Source: an uncultured Fluviicola sp. (GTDB lineage: Bacteria; Bacteroidota; Bacteroidia; Flavobacteriales_D; Crocinitomicaceae). From it: a stretch of 64,000 nt of DNA. Positions 9,101-18,147 of the stretch are shown in pieces; within the stretch, counting starts at the first letter, position 1, and every line of letters starts with the position of its first letter. The stretch is from positions 1 through 64,000 of the forward strand of contig NZ_CABHOL010000052.1 in assembly GCF_902168135.1 (NCBI RefSeq), given 5' to 3'. A program made the position numbers and the translations under genes. The notes under the pieces were generated by a model. It saw nothing but the letters and a program-made list of their open reading frames with translations, did not search any database and was not told where the DNA came from.

Positions 9101-9370
9101 AACACAAGGCACACCAAGCCCACGAGGATTTTTCATCTCATTACCGATTAATCCCAAGAAGAAGGACACGGAAACGATTCTTAAATTTACTGATCTATGT
9201 TTCTCCTCTTAAAGAGAAACGCTTTATACCGTTCTACACTGGTTTATCGTTGAAATGAACCACTAATAAGACCCGGCTCACGAGGATTTTTATCTCCGTT
9301 CCCATGCTCTCTATAACACCAAAAACAGGCGAAAAAACAAAAAATCGTGTGCTTCGTGCGGTTTGTGGTA
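9101..9370. repeat. Degenerate intergenic element with imperfect terminal inverted repeats
   Basis: The left end (9101-9133, AACACAAGGCACACCAAGCC and on) and the reverse complement of the right end (about 9332-9370, ACCACAAACCGCACGAAGCA and on) align over about 30 bp. A second internal copy of CACGAGGATTTTTxATCTC lies near 9279-9297, matching 9120-9138. The region carries no credible gene. It resembles the ACCACA-type intergenic repeats seen in Bacteroidota; mobility is not shown. Confidence 0.5.
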
Positions 9371-9376
9371 AAATAG

Positions 9377-9808
9377 TCAATAGCCGATCTTTCCCCGCGG
9401 ATTTGCCTTGAACCACTCCAAAGCCAAACGATAACCATCCATGCCGAAACCCATAATGGAACCCGCGCAAACAGCTGTTATAAATGAGTTGTGGCGAAAT
9501 TCTTCGCGCTGGGCCAGGTTGCTGATGTGTACTTCTACTACCGGTATTTCAATTCCCGAAATCGCATCTCTGATTGCAATGCTTGTGTGCGTATAACCTC
9601 CGGCATTCAGGATAATTCCATCGTGCTTTGATTCGTGAAGCGCATTGATCAATTCGCCTTCTACATTGCTTTGAATGTATTCGATTTCTCCCGAAAAATG
9701 CTTCTTCAGCTCTTCCAAAACCTGTAAAAAGGTACGATTTCCGTAAATTTCAGGCTCACGTGTTCCTAAAAGATTTAAATTCGGGCCATTGAGAATTAGA
9801 ATGCGCAT
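9377..9808 (-). CDS. aroQ: 3-dehydroquinate dehydratase, type II
   Basis: The 143-residue protein matches type II dehydroquinase: the N-terminal MRILILNGPNLNLLGTREPE with catalytic Tyr22 in EIYG, Asn-Ala-Gly-Gly-Tyr-Thr-His (68-74) and VEVHISN with His94. It removes water from 3-dehydroquinate in the shikimate pathway, as a dodecamer in the cytoplasm. Two ATGs stand in tandem (9811 and 9808); the second gives the usual family start. The gene is head to head with xerD, whose TTG start is at 9811. Confidence 0.95.
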   Translation of the reverse strand: MRILILNGPNLNLLGTREPEIYGNRTFLQVLEELKKHFSGEIEYIQSNVEGELINALHESKHDGIILNAGGYTHTSIAIRDAISGIEIPVVEVHISNLAQREEFRHNSFITAVCAGSIMGFGMDGYRLALEWFKANPRGKIGY

Positions 9809-9810
9809 CA

Positions 9811-10716
9811 TTGAAAAATTGGGAACGTACTATTAAACAATTTGTTCATTACCTGAAGATTGAACGAAGCCTGGCTGAAAATTCCATTTTCGCCTATCAA
9901 CAAGACATTGCTAAGTTACGTGACTTTTGCGAATCTTACACACTTTCTCCCGAGCACATTCAAACGGGACATTTAAAACAGTTCATTGCTGAATTGTACG
10001 ACATGGGATTAAGTGCGCGTTCGCAGGCACGAATTATAAGCGGCTGGAAACAGTTTTTTGATTTCCTGCTCCAGGAAGATATCCGGAAAGATGATCCTTC
10101 TGAAAGTTTGGAGCTCCCGAAAGTCGGCAGGAAATTGCCCGAAGTGTTGACAATCGAAGAAATTGACGCAATGATTGACGCGATAGATCTCAGCTCAAAT
10201 GAAGGTCAGCGGAATAAAGCTATTTTGGAAACACTTTACAGCTGCGGATTGCGTGTGAGTGAGCTGGTTTCCCTGCGCTTCGAGGACTGTTTTTTCGACG
10301 AAGGTTTTATCCGCGTAATCGGGAAAGGAAATAAAGAACGCCTGGTACCTGTAAGTCCGAGCGTGGTGGAAGAAGTGACCTTATATGCAGAAAACGACCG
10401 GGGAAATGTTCCTGTAAAAAAAGGAAGTGAGGCGATTGTATTCCTGAACCGGCGCGGCGCGCAGTTAACACGCGTGATGATCTTTACCATTATAAAGCGT
10501 TTAGCTGAAACAGCCGGGATAAAAAAAACGATCAGTCCGCATACTTTCCGGCATTCGTTTGCAACGCATTTGATTGAAGGCGGAGCGAATTTGCGCGCTG
10601 TTCAGGACATGCTCGGACACGAGAACATTACGACGACTGAAATTTATACGCACCTGGACCAGCGTTTTCTGCGGGATGCTATTTTGACTTACCATCCGCG
10701 GAATACAATCAATTAA
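9811..10716 (+). CDS. xerD: Site-specific tyrosine recombinase XerD/XerC-like
   Basis: The 301-residue protein has a SAM-like core-binding N-terminus (1-95) and a catalytic domain with all expected residues: Arg148 (CGLRVSEL), Lys172, His244 and Arg247 (PHTFRHSFATH), His270 (MLGHENI) and Tyr279 (TEIYTH). It should resolve chromosome dimers at dif. The start is TTG at 9811: MKNWERTIKQFVHYLKIERS agrees with the family N-terminus and no ATG fits. No other Xer gene is in the window, so xerC against xerD is by similarity only. The stop overlaps the convergent downstream gene by 4 bp. Confidence 0.92.
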   Translation: MKNWERTIKQFVHYLKIERSLAENSIFAYQQDIAKLRDFCESYTLSPEHIQTGHLKQFIAELYDMGLSARSQARIISGWKQFFDFLLQEDIRKDDPSESLELPKVGRKLPEVLTIEEIDAMIDAIDLSSNEGQRNKAILETLYSCGLRVSELVSLRFEDCFFDEGFIRVIGKGNKERLVPVSPSVVEEVTLYAENDRGNVPVKKGSEAIVFLNRRGAQLTRVMIFTIIKRLAETAGIKKTISPHTFRHSFATHLIEGGANLRAVQDMLGHENITTTEIYTHLDQRFLRDAILTYHPRNTIN

Positions 10717-12230
10717 AACTTAAAGGCAATCCCGAATTGCGGCAGGAACAACAAGGACTTTCTACGATCTATGAATAGGTTATCGTTCTTTCTCATAAGT
10801 TCATAGCGCGTATCCAACCCGACCCTGAACCGGAAACGGTTCCAATCGTAGTAAACACCCAGTCCTAACAGGATTTGAGAACTGGAGGTGGAAACGCTCC
10901 CGCTGTCTGAAAATTTGAACTTGTTTACGGAATAATAGTATCCGGGTACAACCGCCAATCCAAATCCGGCACCCAAATTAAAATTGAACTGTGCTTTCAA
11001 CCCGAATGCAAACCGGGTAATACTTGAATTTCGTGTATTCTCAATAGTACTTGTAGTCGTGTCGTAATTATTGTAATAAGTATAACCTGCCGGAACCGTA
11101 TCTGTGATCGTATCAAAATATGGAATGGAGTCAATTCCTACAAAATAAACCGAGTTTGTTATGATATTCTGTTTATACGATTCCTTTCCGGAGCCGTATT
11201 CACCATCAAGTGTTATGTATTTCAAAGGTCCTAATTCCAGGTTCCTTGAAAAACCTAAACCAATCTGGTAAGAAGTTGCTTCTTTCAGAACAAAATCGGT
11301 TTTTGATGTTTTCGCCCCGAAACGCGGACCTACATACAGTTCTAACATCCATTTTTTCGCCTTCGATTCATCTTTCGTAGGTTTTACTTTTGACGTTTCA
11401 TCAAGTGGTTTTGACAAAGAATCCGTTTTAGCAGCAGTTGTTGAAGTGTCTGCTTTTTGCAAGGAATCTGAAGGCTGATTCTTAACAGACTTATCCTTCG
11501 GAGATTTCGCATCTTCTTTTTGCGTTGATTTAGCATCAATGGGCTCTGTGTTTTGCGGTGAACCGGATAAATTTGTCTGTTCCAAATCGAGTTGTTGCTT
11601 CGAATCTCCTGAAGCGTCATTTGTTCTTTTTGAACCGGCTCCTGATTTCGACATATTGGATACAGCTCTTTTTGTTGCTTTCGTTGATTGCCCGGATTTA
11701 GCGTTTTTTTTGATTTTTCCGGATTTCGATGTCCCACCTTTTTCTTCCGTAACCGATTCATTCTGATTTGATCGAACAGTATTTCCCTTTTTCAAAGTAA
11801 GTTGCTGTTTTGTTCCTCTTTGATCCACAATTACTGATAATTCCTCCGAAGATCCATTCTCTTTCTCATTCTTCTTATCATTCTCTATCTGTTTTTCACT
11901 CCGGCCTGACTTAGTATAGACGTTCGAAGCCGATGAATTTTCTGAAGTGTGATCTAAGGACGAACTACCCTGCCCCACAGATGTATCGTTGAACTCCGAA
12001 ACAACGCGGGACTGATTTGTTTCCGATTCGCCTGAGCCATTCCGGAGCACTGCAAAAGCAATTCCTCCCAACAGCAAAAGCACTACCGGAAGCCACCAAA
12101 AGATAAATCGGAACTTTCTTTTAGGCCCAAGCTGCTTATCAATTTCCATTTTCACAGAAACAGGAGGAGTCACTTCGAGATTCTCAAAGACACCCCTGAA
12201 CAACTTATTTATGTTATTGTCCTCTGTCAT
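10713..12230 (-). CDS. Inner-membrane helix plus outer-membrane beta-barrel protein coupled to ECF sigma factor
   Basis: The 505-residue protein has a short cytoplasmic N-terminus (1-41), one transmembrane helix (about 42-62, FIFWWLPVVLLLLGGIAFAV), a 220-residue Ser/Lys/Thr/Glu-rich low-complexity linker (about 65-290) and a C-terminal PorT-like outer-membrane beta-barrel (about 292-505, starting WMLELYVGPRFGAK). The layout suggests a single chain that spans the whole envelope, with the linker crossing the periplasm. Its start overlaps the stop of the ECF sigma gene by 4 bp (ATGA), so the two are translationally coupled and the N-terminus may act as an anti-sigma part. That role is inferred; no known anti-sigma motif is visible. 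Confidence 0.8.
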   Translation of the reverse strand: MTEDNNINKLFRGVFENLEVTPPVSVKMEIDKQLGPKRKFRFIFWWLPVVLLLLGGIAFAVLRNGSGESETNQSRVVSEFNDTSVGQGSSSLDHTSENSSASNVYTKSGRSEKQIENDKKNEKENGSSEELSVIVDQRGTKQQLTLKKGNTVRSNQNESVTEEKGGTSKSGKIKKNAKSGQSTKATKRAVSNMSKSGAGSKRTNDASGDSKQQLDLEQTNLSGSPQNTEPIDAKSTQKEDAKSPKDKSVKNQPSDSLQKADTSTTAAKTDSLSKPLDETSKVKPTKDESKAKKWMLELYVGPRFGAKTSKTDFVLKEATSYQIGLGFSRNLELGPLKYITLDGEYGSGKESYKQNIITNSVYFVGIDSIPYFDTITDTVPAGYTYYNNYDTTTSTIENTRNSSITRFAFGLKAQFNFNLGAGFGLAVVPGYYYSVNKFKFSDSGSVSTSSSQILLGLGVYYDWNRFRFRVGLDTRYELMRKNDNLFIDRRKSLLFLPQFGIAFKF

Positions 12231-12766
12231 GCTTTTTGGTTTGAAACTTCAAGTAAACTATGAATCATCTTCTTAGCTTTGAAGTATTGGGTTTTACTGG
12301 TACTTTCGGAAATAGACAAATACTCGGCTATTTCTTTGTGCGTCAAATTGTCGATTACAAAAAGATTAAAGACCGTTCTGTAACCATCGGGCAGTTCATT
12401 GAGGATTCGAATTAATTTGTTCTTTAATTTCTCCTGGTCCTCCTGATCGAAGTGCACCTCCTGTTGTTCATCAAAAAAATCGTCGTCTTCATGCAGCTCA
12501 AATCGGTAATTCTTTTTAATGTAGGATAACGCTGTATTTATGGTAATTGTTTTTATCCAAGCCGCAAGGGGTTTGTCCATCGAATACTGATCACAGCTTT
12601 TATACACTTTTATGAAAGCCTCCTGAAGCACATCCTGGGCATCATCGGAACAACGGGTATAACGCAGGCACAGAGCAAACATCGCCGCAGAAAATGCAGC
12701 ATACACGGCATCGAAGGCCTTTCGATCGCCCTTTGTAAATTGTTCCTCAATTTCTTTGGTCAGCAC
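12227..12766 (-). CDS. ECF-type RNA polymerase sigma factor
   Basis: The 179-residue protein has sigma region 2 (about 22-90, with DAQDVLQEAFIKVYKSCDQY and the region 2.4 stretch LAAWIKTITINTALSYIKK) and region 4 (about 125-172, with LPDGYRTVFNLFVIDNLTHK and EIAEYLSISESTSKTQYFKA). It should direct RNA polymerase to a small regulon. It is the first gene of a two-gene unit with the trans-envelope protein, the usual layout for a sigma factor and its membrane regulator. Confidence 0.93.
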   Translation of the reverse strand: MLTKEIEEQFTKGDRKAFDAVYAAFSAAMFALCLRYTRCSDDAQDVLQEAFIKVYKSCDQYSMDKPLAAWIKTITINTALSYIKKNYRFELHEDDDFFDEQQEVHFDQEDQEKLKNKLIRILNELPDGYRTVFNLFVIDNLTHKEIAEYLSISESTSKTQYFKAKKMIHSLLEVSNQKA

Positions 12767-12918
12767 TTGTTAATTCCCTTTCCGCATCCTTACCCGCTTT
12801 GATACTTCACGAAATAAATCGGTCAAACGAATAGAAAAACACTTTTCTTCTCAATTTTTTTATCATTCTGACTTAGTTACTCCCTCCAAAATCAAAGGTT
12901 GCCCGGAATCCAAAAAAA

Positions 12919-13923
12919 TTAAAATAATTCTGTTCCTTCGATGCGGATCCTGGCTTTGGAGATAAACTGCCCGAGACTTTCAAAGTAAGCGTTTCTCTGG
13001 CGTTGATTTTCTTCGGAGATCTTCACACAGCTTTTCAGCATCGAATGAAAAACGGCAAAAGATTTATTGACATAATCCTGATCGATTGTGAATAGATAAT
13101 TCAACATATTATGTGTGATATAGAGCATTCGGTAAGCATTTGTTTCCGAAATGATCGTATTATCCTGGATATAGGTTTGATGGAGGTATAAATGGAAATT
13201 GTCTGAATCTGTAATTACAGGCTGGCCTTTGATAAATTTCCGTCCGATCTCTGCCTGTTTTTTGATATGTTCTACCAGGTCGGCAACCTCATCGATCAGG
13301 AAAAGGGCATCTTCAGGTGTTTCAAAATATCCCAGCTCATAGAACGAAACTATTTCCCGTATCAATCCTTTTCCGGCATCGTAGCCGATCACTTCCGTTG
13401 ATTTCACACGGATATAGAAATTAGCCATCTGCTGCAGCTGTTCATCGGAAATATCGCCTTTCCATCCTTTGTGGAATTTGACGTTCTCCAACTGCCCAAG
13501 CTTCAAATAACATTTCCCGAAATACAACAACTTAAATCGTAAGAGAGCCGGAGAATTCAATAACTGGAAGATAATCAAATCCAGGTTCGACATATAAAGC
13601 TCTTGCGTACGCTGGGCCACCATCCGTTTAAAACCATCCATGATTCCGTTCAGATAAGTCTCGAAAGAAAATTCCGAACGCTGGATCGGATTATACTGAA
13701 AAGTCACACTTTTCCCCGAAACACCAATAATTTTATCGATCGACAGATCGTACTTTTGACAAAGCAGGTTGATTTCCTCCGGTTTCAATGCCGTTTCACC
13801 CCGGGCTCTTCGATAAGCAGAATCCCGTGATAACTCCAAATCATCCATCAACAACTTACCCAGTGAAGTTTCAGGTGGAAGTTTCGCTTTTAGCTGTTCA
13901 AGTAGTCGGTTTTGAATGTCCAT
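12919..13923 (-). CDS. XRE-like helix-turn-helix regulator with long C-terminal domain
   Basis: The first about 65 residues form a helix-turn-helix unit: SLGKLLMDDLELSRDSAYRR with RARGETALKPEEINLLCQKY, in which a second helix LSRDSAYRRARG is the likely recognition part. The remaining 270 residues are helical, without a recognisable ligand domain. Bacteroidota contain many proteins of this plan of unknown target. It stands alone between the ECF operon and a secreted protein gene. A DNA-binding function is likely; the regulon is unknown. Confidence 0.65.
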   Translation of the reverse strand: MDIQNRLLEQLKAKLPPETSLGKLLMDDLELSRDSAYRRARGETALKPEEINLLCQKYDLSIDKIIGVSGKSVTFQYNPIQRSEFSFETYLNGIMDGFKRMVAQRTQELYMSNLDLIIFQLLNSPALLRFKLLYFGKCYLKLGQLENVKFHKGWKGDISDEQLQQMANFYIRVKSTEVIGYDAGKGLIREIVSFYELGYFETPEDALFLIDEVADLVEHIKKQAEIGRKFIKGQPVITDSDNFHLYLHQTYIQDNTIISETNAYRMLYITHNMLNYLFTIDQDYVNKSFAVFHSMLKSCVKISEENQRQRNAYFESLGQFISKARIRIEGTELF

Positions 13924-14003
13924 GGCGCCAAAATAAGAAAAAAATAAAAGTCGTCCGTTTCCGAACGACTTAAAATAGGATTATTAACTATCATTTACTT
14001 AGG

Positions 14004-15284
14004 TTACCTGTACATTCTTTCCGTTGTTCCGTCGGAGTAATAATAGATTACCACTCCTTTACAGTTTTCGTCAACTTCCTGTCCCATCGTATTGAAAACG
14101 CGTTCCACTTTTTTGATACCCCGGGAATTGTCGGCACTTAACATCTTAGCACTGAATGTTGTTTTGGAACCATCCAAATCGATCAGATTTAAACGGTAAT
14201 AATTGATCTCACTCACGGAAGGAGCCGCATGGATCGTATTGTAATGATAGTTTTCCTGGGAATAACCACGGGCCTTCACATTCGCAATCTCTTTCCAATC
14301 TCCTGAAGCCGGATCTGTTGTCCATTCCACCGTGAAATAATCCGTTCTGTCCTCTGTTTCCGTTACCCAGCTCAACCTATTTCCCTGGGAAGTTTTTGCA
14401 ACGTTAAAATCAGCCAGCACTATTGGCAATACAACTGGCGTACATCCCAAAACAGAAGTTCCGCCGAAAGATAAATTATAGGGCTGTCCCGAGTTGGAAA
14501 AATTATCCACCAAAAGGATATAGACCTGATTCGCTGAAGTTGATAAAGCTGAAATCCAGCTATCTCCACTAGCTGATTCACTGGTACCGGTACCTGTAAC
14601 GGGACCATAGCATGTCGAAAGTCCAAAAAACCCACATGACCAGCAGCCATCCCCGGTACCGATTCCGGTAGGACCGGTACAGGCCGAATAACTACAGCGG
14701 GCCGGAGCAGATATTGGCGGGCAGTTTGTCCCTGCAGTGGCAGTTGTAAATGGTCCCCAGATTGCAAAATCATAATCATCACTACTGCTATTCGGGTTAA
14801 TGGTCATTGTTAACGTGCCACCCGTTTGAATATTCAAATAGTACCATGAGGATTGATGCTCAGTTCCCAGGCATCCCTGATTAGCCCCGGTTAATTCCTG
14901 TGTTCCTGCGCCACCGCTATTTGCTGTTTGCGAGGTATTGGAACACAATAATTCTGCAGCTTCGCAATTGTTTCCCCCGGCTTTTTCTCTGAATGGTATC
15001 ATGATCTTAGAACTGGTTACGTTCAGCACAGGAATTTCGGCTGATTCAAATACAGAACGTACATAAGTCTCAGCATGTTCCTGCTCCAGAACCAGTTCAA
15101 ACCATTTTTCAGCAATGTACCGTCCACGATTAGGAATATTATCCGTAGCTGAGGCAAGATAATTTTTCGTGAGATAACTCTGAGGTACAAAAACTTTGTA
15201 ATTGGTCTGTGCCTGTGTAGTAGCAGTCGCTAAGAGTAATAGTACGGCAATCTTAATTGCCTTAAGTTGTAGTAAATATTTCAT
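14004..15284 (-). CDS. Secreted protein with a T9SS-like but atypical C-terminus
   Basis: The 426-residue protein has a signal peptide (to about residue 25, TTQAQ), a cysteine-rich middle domain (about 105-285) with GGTLTMTINPNSSSDDYDFA and a late beta domain (about 290-385, LADFNVAKTSQGNRLSWVTE, fibronectin-like). The final 40 residues (KVERVFNTMGQEVDENCKGV, ending SDGTTERMYR) look like the NxMGQ(E)V block of sorting tails but lack the usual YPNP start and end in Arg. The middle domain is related to that of the secreted protein at 55503-57374. Function is unknown; extracellular location is likely. Confidence 0.7.
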   Translation of the reverse strand: MKYLLQLKAIKIAVLLLLATATTQAQTNYKVFVPQSYLTKNYLASATDNIPNRGRYIAEKWFELVLEQEHAETYVRSVFESAEIPVLNVTSSKIMIPFREKAGGNNCEAAELLCSNTSQTANSGGAGTQELTGANQGCLGTEHQSSWYYLNIQTGGTLTMTINPNSSSDDYDFAIWGPFTTATAGTNCPPISAPARCSYSACTGPTGIGTGDGCWSCGFFGLSTCYGPVTGTGTSESASGDSWISALSTSANQVYILLVDNFSNSGQPYNLSFGGTSVLGCTPVVLPIVLADFNVAKTSQGNRLSWVTETEDRTDYFTVEWTTDPASGDWKEIANVKARGYSQENYHYNTIHAAPSVSEINYYRLNLIDLDGSKTTFSAKMLSADNSRGIKKVERVFNTMGQEVDENCKGVVIYYYSDGTTERMYR

Positions 15285-15410
15285 AGTGTTTAAGTTGTAA
15301 TTCTAAAATTAGAATCTTCCTGATTTCTTAATGACACTAATTAATATTTAGCCGATTTCAACAAACAAACGCCTTGTTTCGTCGAAAATTAAAACTTTTT
15401 AATCGAAAAA

Positions 15411-15437
15411 AAACCACACTTCATCGAAGTGTGGTTT
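15411..15437 (-). terminator. Bidirectional-type terminator hairpin
   Basis: A perfect 12-bp stem (15411-15422 with 15426-15437) with 3-nt loop is flanked by A and T runs on both sides. It lies 42 bp past the stop of the large secreted repeat protein on the minus strand. Confidence 0.85.
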
Positions 15438-15478
15438 TTCAACTATTTGATAATTAAACAGTTAGTTGATATGTCAAT

Positions 15479-17782
15479 TTATTGCTTCTGTATACGGAAG
15501 ATAAAATGTTCTCCGTTCGCAAATCCTTTTACGAAATAAACTCCCGGCTTCTGACCAGAAAGATCCACCTCTATTACTGATGCAACAGATTCGGAAGAAA
15601 CAAATTGAACTTCTTTCCCCTGAACGTCCATTACACTTACAATTGAAAACTCAGCTCCCGAAGATGCAGCCGCAATGAATTTGCCATTGGTAGGGTTCGG
15701 ATAGACCTCCAATCCTAAATCCTGTCCATTTTCAGCAAGTCCTAAACATCCGCTAACGTTCATGGTAAATGTTGCTTCACCTTCACATCCGTTCACATCC
15801 GTAAACGAATAAGTAATCACATGATTTCCTATTCCTGCTGTTACCGGATTGAAACTACCTCCTGTTACTCCTGTACCGCTATAAGTTCCTCCCACCGGCG
15901 TTCCGCCTGAAAGAGTCAATGGCGCATGGTTCAAACACATGCTTGAAACCGGTGAAACAAACGCTACAGTTGGAGCAGTGTTTACCGTAATAGTTGTTGA
16001 AGCTCCTTCCGCACAACCGTTTCCGTCTGTGAATGTATAAGTAATTGTCTGCGTTCCTGAAGCAGGATCAAAGTCAGTTCCTGTAACACCCGTTCCACTA
16101 TAAACTCCTCCTGCCGGACTTCCACCAGTCAGTGCAAGTACCCCCGAATTACTGCAGACTGCAGAAATAGGATCCTGAGTAACCGTTGGAGCATCATTTA
16201 CAGTAATTGTCGTCGAAGCATCATTCATACAGCCGTTTGCATCTGTGAATGTGTAGGTAATTGTCTGTGTCCCTGACGCAGGATCAAAATCAGATCCTGA
16301 AACTCCAGTTCCGCTGTAAGATCCACCCGCAGGACTTCCACCTGTCAGCGCCAGCATTCCTGAATTACTACAAACTGCAGAAATCGCACCCTGAGAAACA
16401 GTAGGTGCTGTATTTACGGTAATAAGCTGCGCATCGGTATTGGTACAGCTATTTGCATCTGTGTAAGTATAAGTTATAGTCTGTGTACCGGAAGCAGGAT
16501 CAAAGTCAGTTCCCGTAACACCAGTTCCGCTATATGTTCCTCCGGCCGGAGTTCCACCCGTCAACGCAATAGTTCCCGCATTATCACAAACGGCTGCAAA
16601 AGTACCCAGGGAAACCATCGGAGCCGTATTTACTGTGATCGTATAATTTGAATTAAATGAACATCCGTAAGGATCCGTGTAATCATAAGTTACCGTTTGC
16701 GTACCCATTGCAGGATTAAAAGTACCTCCCGAAACTCCCGCTCCGGAATATGTTCCACCGGCAGGTGATCCTTGTACTAAAGTATATGCACTTCCGTTAT
16801 CACACAATGCCGGTGCAGGTGTAAAAGAAATCGGGTTTGGAGGACAAACCACCGTGATCGAATAAGCCTGCGACCCGGAACATCCGCTAGCATCACTCAC
16901 TGTTGCCGTGAAATTGAAGGTTCCTGTTGCAGTCGGCGTTCCGGAAATTGTTCCGCTTGCCGACAAAGTCAATCCCGGAGGAAGTGCTCCTGCGGTGATT
17001 GCGTAACTAGGCGCTCCCAAAGCACCTGTTTGTGTCAATCCAAGTGAATAAGCAGAACCTGCGGTTCCACCTGTCAAGGCACCACCGGTAGTCATTGTGA
17101 ATGCAGGACAAACGTATGGTGTGTAAACGACCTGGTCAATCCCAATGTAATCCGAATTCGATCCCAACGAACCTGCCCCGGTTACAAAATAACGGAAAGC
17201 AATTCTTCCGGATGTTGGTGCTGGAAGCCCCGAAATTGTGATCGTATATTGTGTCCATACCTGTGGATAAACGCCCGCAACTAATGTCGGATTGACACTT
17301 AATAACAATGTAGTAAAATCACCCGTAGCTGTAGCTCCACTACCGACGTTGGTACTAGCCCCGTTGGTGCTCAAACGAACTTCCAAACGATCCGGATAAT
17401 CTGTTTGACCAGCCCCGATGGTTGGTTTTCTGGTATAAAATGTAAACACATCCCCGTTTTTCAAGGTACGGTTCGGAGTTATCAGCCAGTTACTGATTGT
17501 TCCGGTACTTCCGGTACTGTTGAAATTTACTCCGATGTAAGAGTTGGCGGCTCCGGTATATGAGTCGAATGGTCCGGGAGTTGGGGTCGCATTTGTTGCC
17601 GTTCCCTGAAACCAGCTAATACTTCCGACCGGCGTACTATTGTTTTGAATAAGCCAACCATTACCAGTCAATAACGTAATGTCATCAAATGATTCGGTAT
17701 AAGCCTGTGCGCTGTACTTTGATATACACCCAAGTACGAACAAACCGCAGATAGCAGCTGTTTTTAAAATGCTTGTTTTCAT
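15479..17782 (-). CDS. Large secreted repeat protein with choice-of-anchor-like domain, Ig-like domain, five repeats and T9SS tail
   Basis: The 767-residue protein has a signal peptide (to about residue 26), an N-terminal beta-sandwich (about 27-225; YTESFDDITLLTGNGW start, as in choice-of-anchor J proteins), a putative Ig domain (about 230-310; ALPPGLTLSASGTISGTPTA), five tandem repeats of about 80 residues (about 311-690) and a T9SS type A tail (LGLEVYPNPTNGKF). It should be a surface or released adhesin-like protein. The small gene 17794-18147 lies 11 bp upstream in the same direction. Confidence 0.85.
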   Translation of the reverse strand: MKTSILKTAAICGLFVLGCISKYSAQAYTESFDDITLLTGNGWLIQNNSTPVGSISWFQGTATNATPTPGPFDSYTGAANSYIGVNFNSTGSTGTISNWLITPNRTLKNGDVFTFYTRKPTIGAGQTDYPDRLEVRLSTNGASTNVGSGATATGDFTTLLLSVNPTLVAGVYPQVWTQYTITISGLPAPTSGRIAFRYFVTGAGSLGSNSDYIGIDQVVYTPYVCPAFTMTTGGALTGGTAGSAYSLGLTQTGALGAPSYAITAGALPPGLTLSASGTISGTPTATGTFNFTATVSDASGCSGSQAYSITVVCPPNPISFTPAPALCDNGSAYTLVQGSPAGGTYSGAGVSGGTFNPAMGTQTVTYDYTDPYGCSFNSNYTITVNTAPMVSLGTFAAVCDNAGTIALTGGTPAGGTYSGTGVTGTDFDPASGTQTITYTYTDANSCTNTDAQLITVNTAPTVSQGAISAVCSNSGMLALTGGSPAGGSYSGTGVSGSDFDPASGTQTITYTFTDANGCMNDASTTITVNDAPTVTQDPISAVCSNSGVLALTGGSPAGGVYSGTGVTGTDFDPASGTQTITYTFTDGNGCAEGASTTITVNTAPTVAFVSPVSSMCLNHAPLTLSGGTPVGGTYSGTGVTGGSFNPVTAGIGNHVITYSFTDVNGCEGEATFTMNVSGCLGLAENGQDLGLEVYPNPTNGKFIAAASSGAEFSIVSVMDVQGKEVQFVSSESVASVIEVDLSGQKPGVYFVKGFANGEHFIFRIQKQ
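15750..16850 (-). repeat. Five in-frame tandem repeats (about 240 bp each) in the secreted repeat protein
   Basis: Each unit encodes a cysteine, a GG(T/S)PAGG(T/S)YSGTGV core, (D/N)FDPASGTQTITYTFTD and (N)GC, then an ITVN-AP linker. Units 2 to 4 are the most alike and keep long nucleotide identities, so recent unequal exchange is likely; units 1 and 5 are more diverged. Confidence 0.9.
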
Positions 17783-17793
17783 AAACTCAGTGA

Positions 17794-18147
17794 TTAACGT
17801 GTTGGGGAATTCGCTACTTCAGAGTAACGTGTGATTTCTTCCTGCAACTGAGTCTTCAGTTGTGCTTCCGTGACTTTCTCCAGTTCCGCAGTTAGTAATC
17901 GAACATATTCTTCCTTCAAAACACGGAATTCCTCGTTCAGTTTACTCATTTGTGCTCTTGAGGAAGTAACAGCCTGATTGATTTCAGCTTGTTTTGAATC
18001 CAATTTGGCACGTTGGGCGCTAAGTGCCGGATGTGATGAAACAACAATCGGTGTTGATTCTTTTAGTGAAGTGGTTTGGGACTGCCCATAACTGAGATCA
18101 GCAAATGAACATACACAAAGCCCAATGAATAGTAACTTTTTTTTCAT
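17794..18147 (-). CDS. Small secreted coiled-coil protein
   Basis: The 117-residue product starts at ATG 18147 (MKKKLLFIGLCVCSFADLSY), giving a normal signal peptide; the frame is open 22 codons further upstream but that extension would hide the signal. The mature part is a charged heptad-rich helix (about 45-110: AQRAKLDSKQAEINQAVTSS and following). It sits 11 bp before the large repeat protein gene and is probably co-transcribed. Function is unknown. Confidence 0.7.
   Translation of the reverse strand: MKKKLLFIGLCVCSFADLSYGQSQTTSLKESTPIVVSSHPALSAQRAKLDSKQAEINQAVTSSRAQMSKLNEEFRVLKEEYVRLLTAELEKVTEAQLKTQLQEEITRYSEVANSPTR

Noticed and set aside
11384-11761. 125-codon open frame in another frame of the sigma-coupled protein
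   Set aside because: It is a by-product of the low-complexity Lys/Ser-rich linker.
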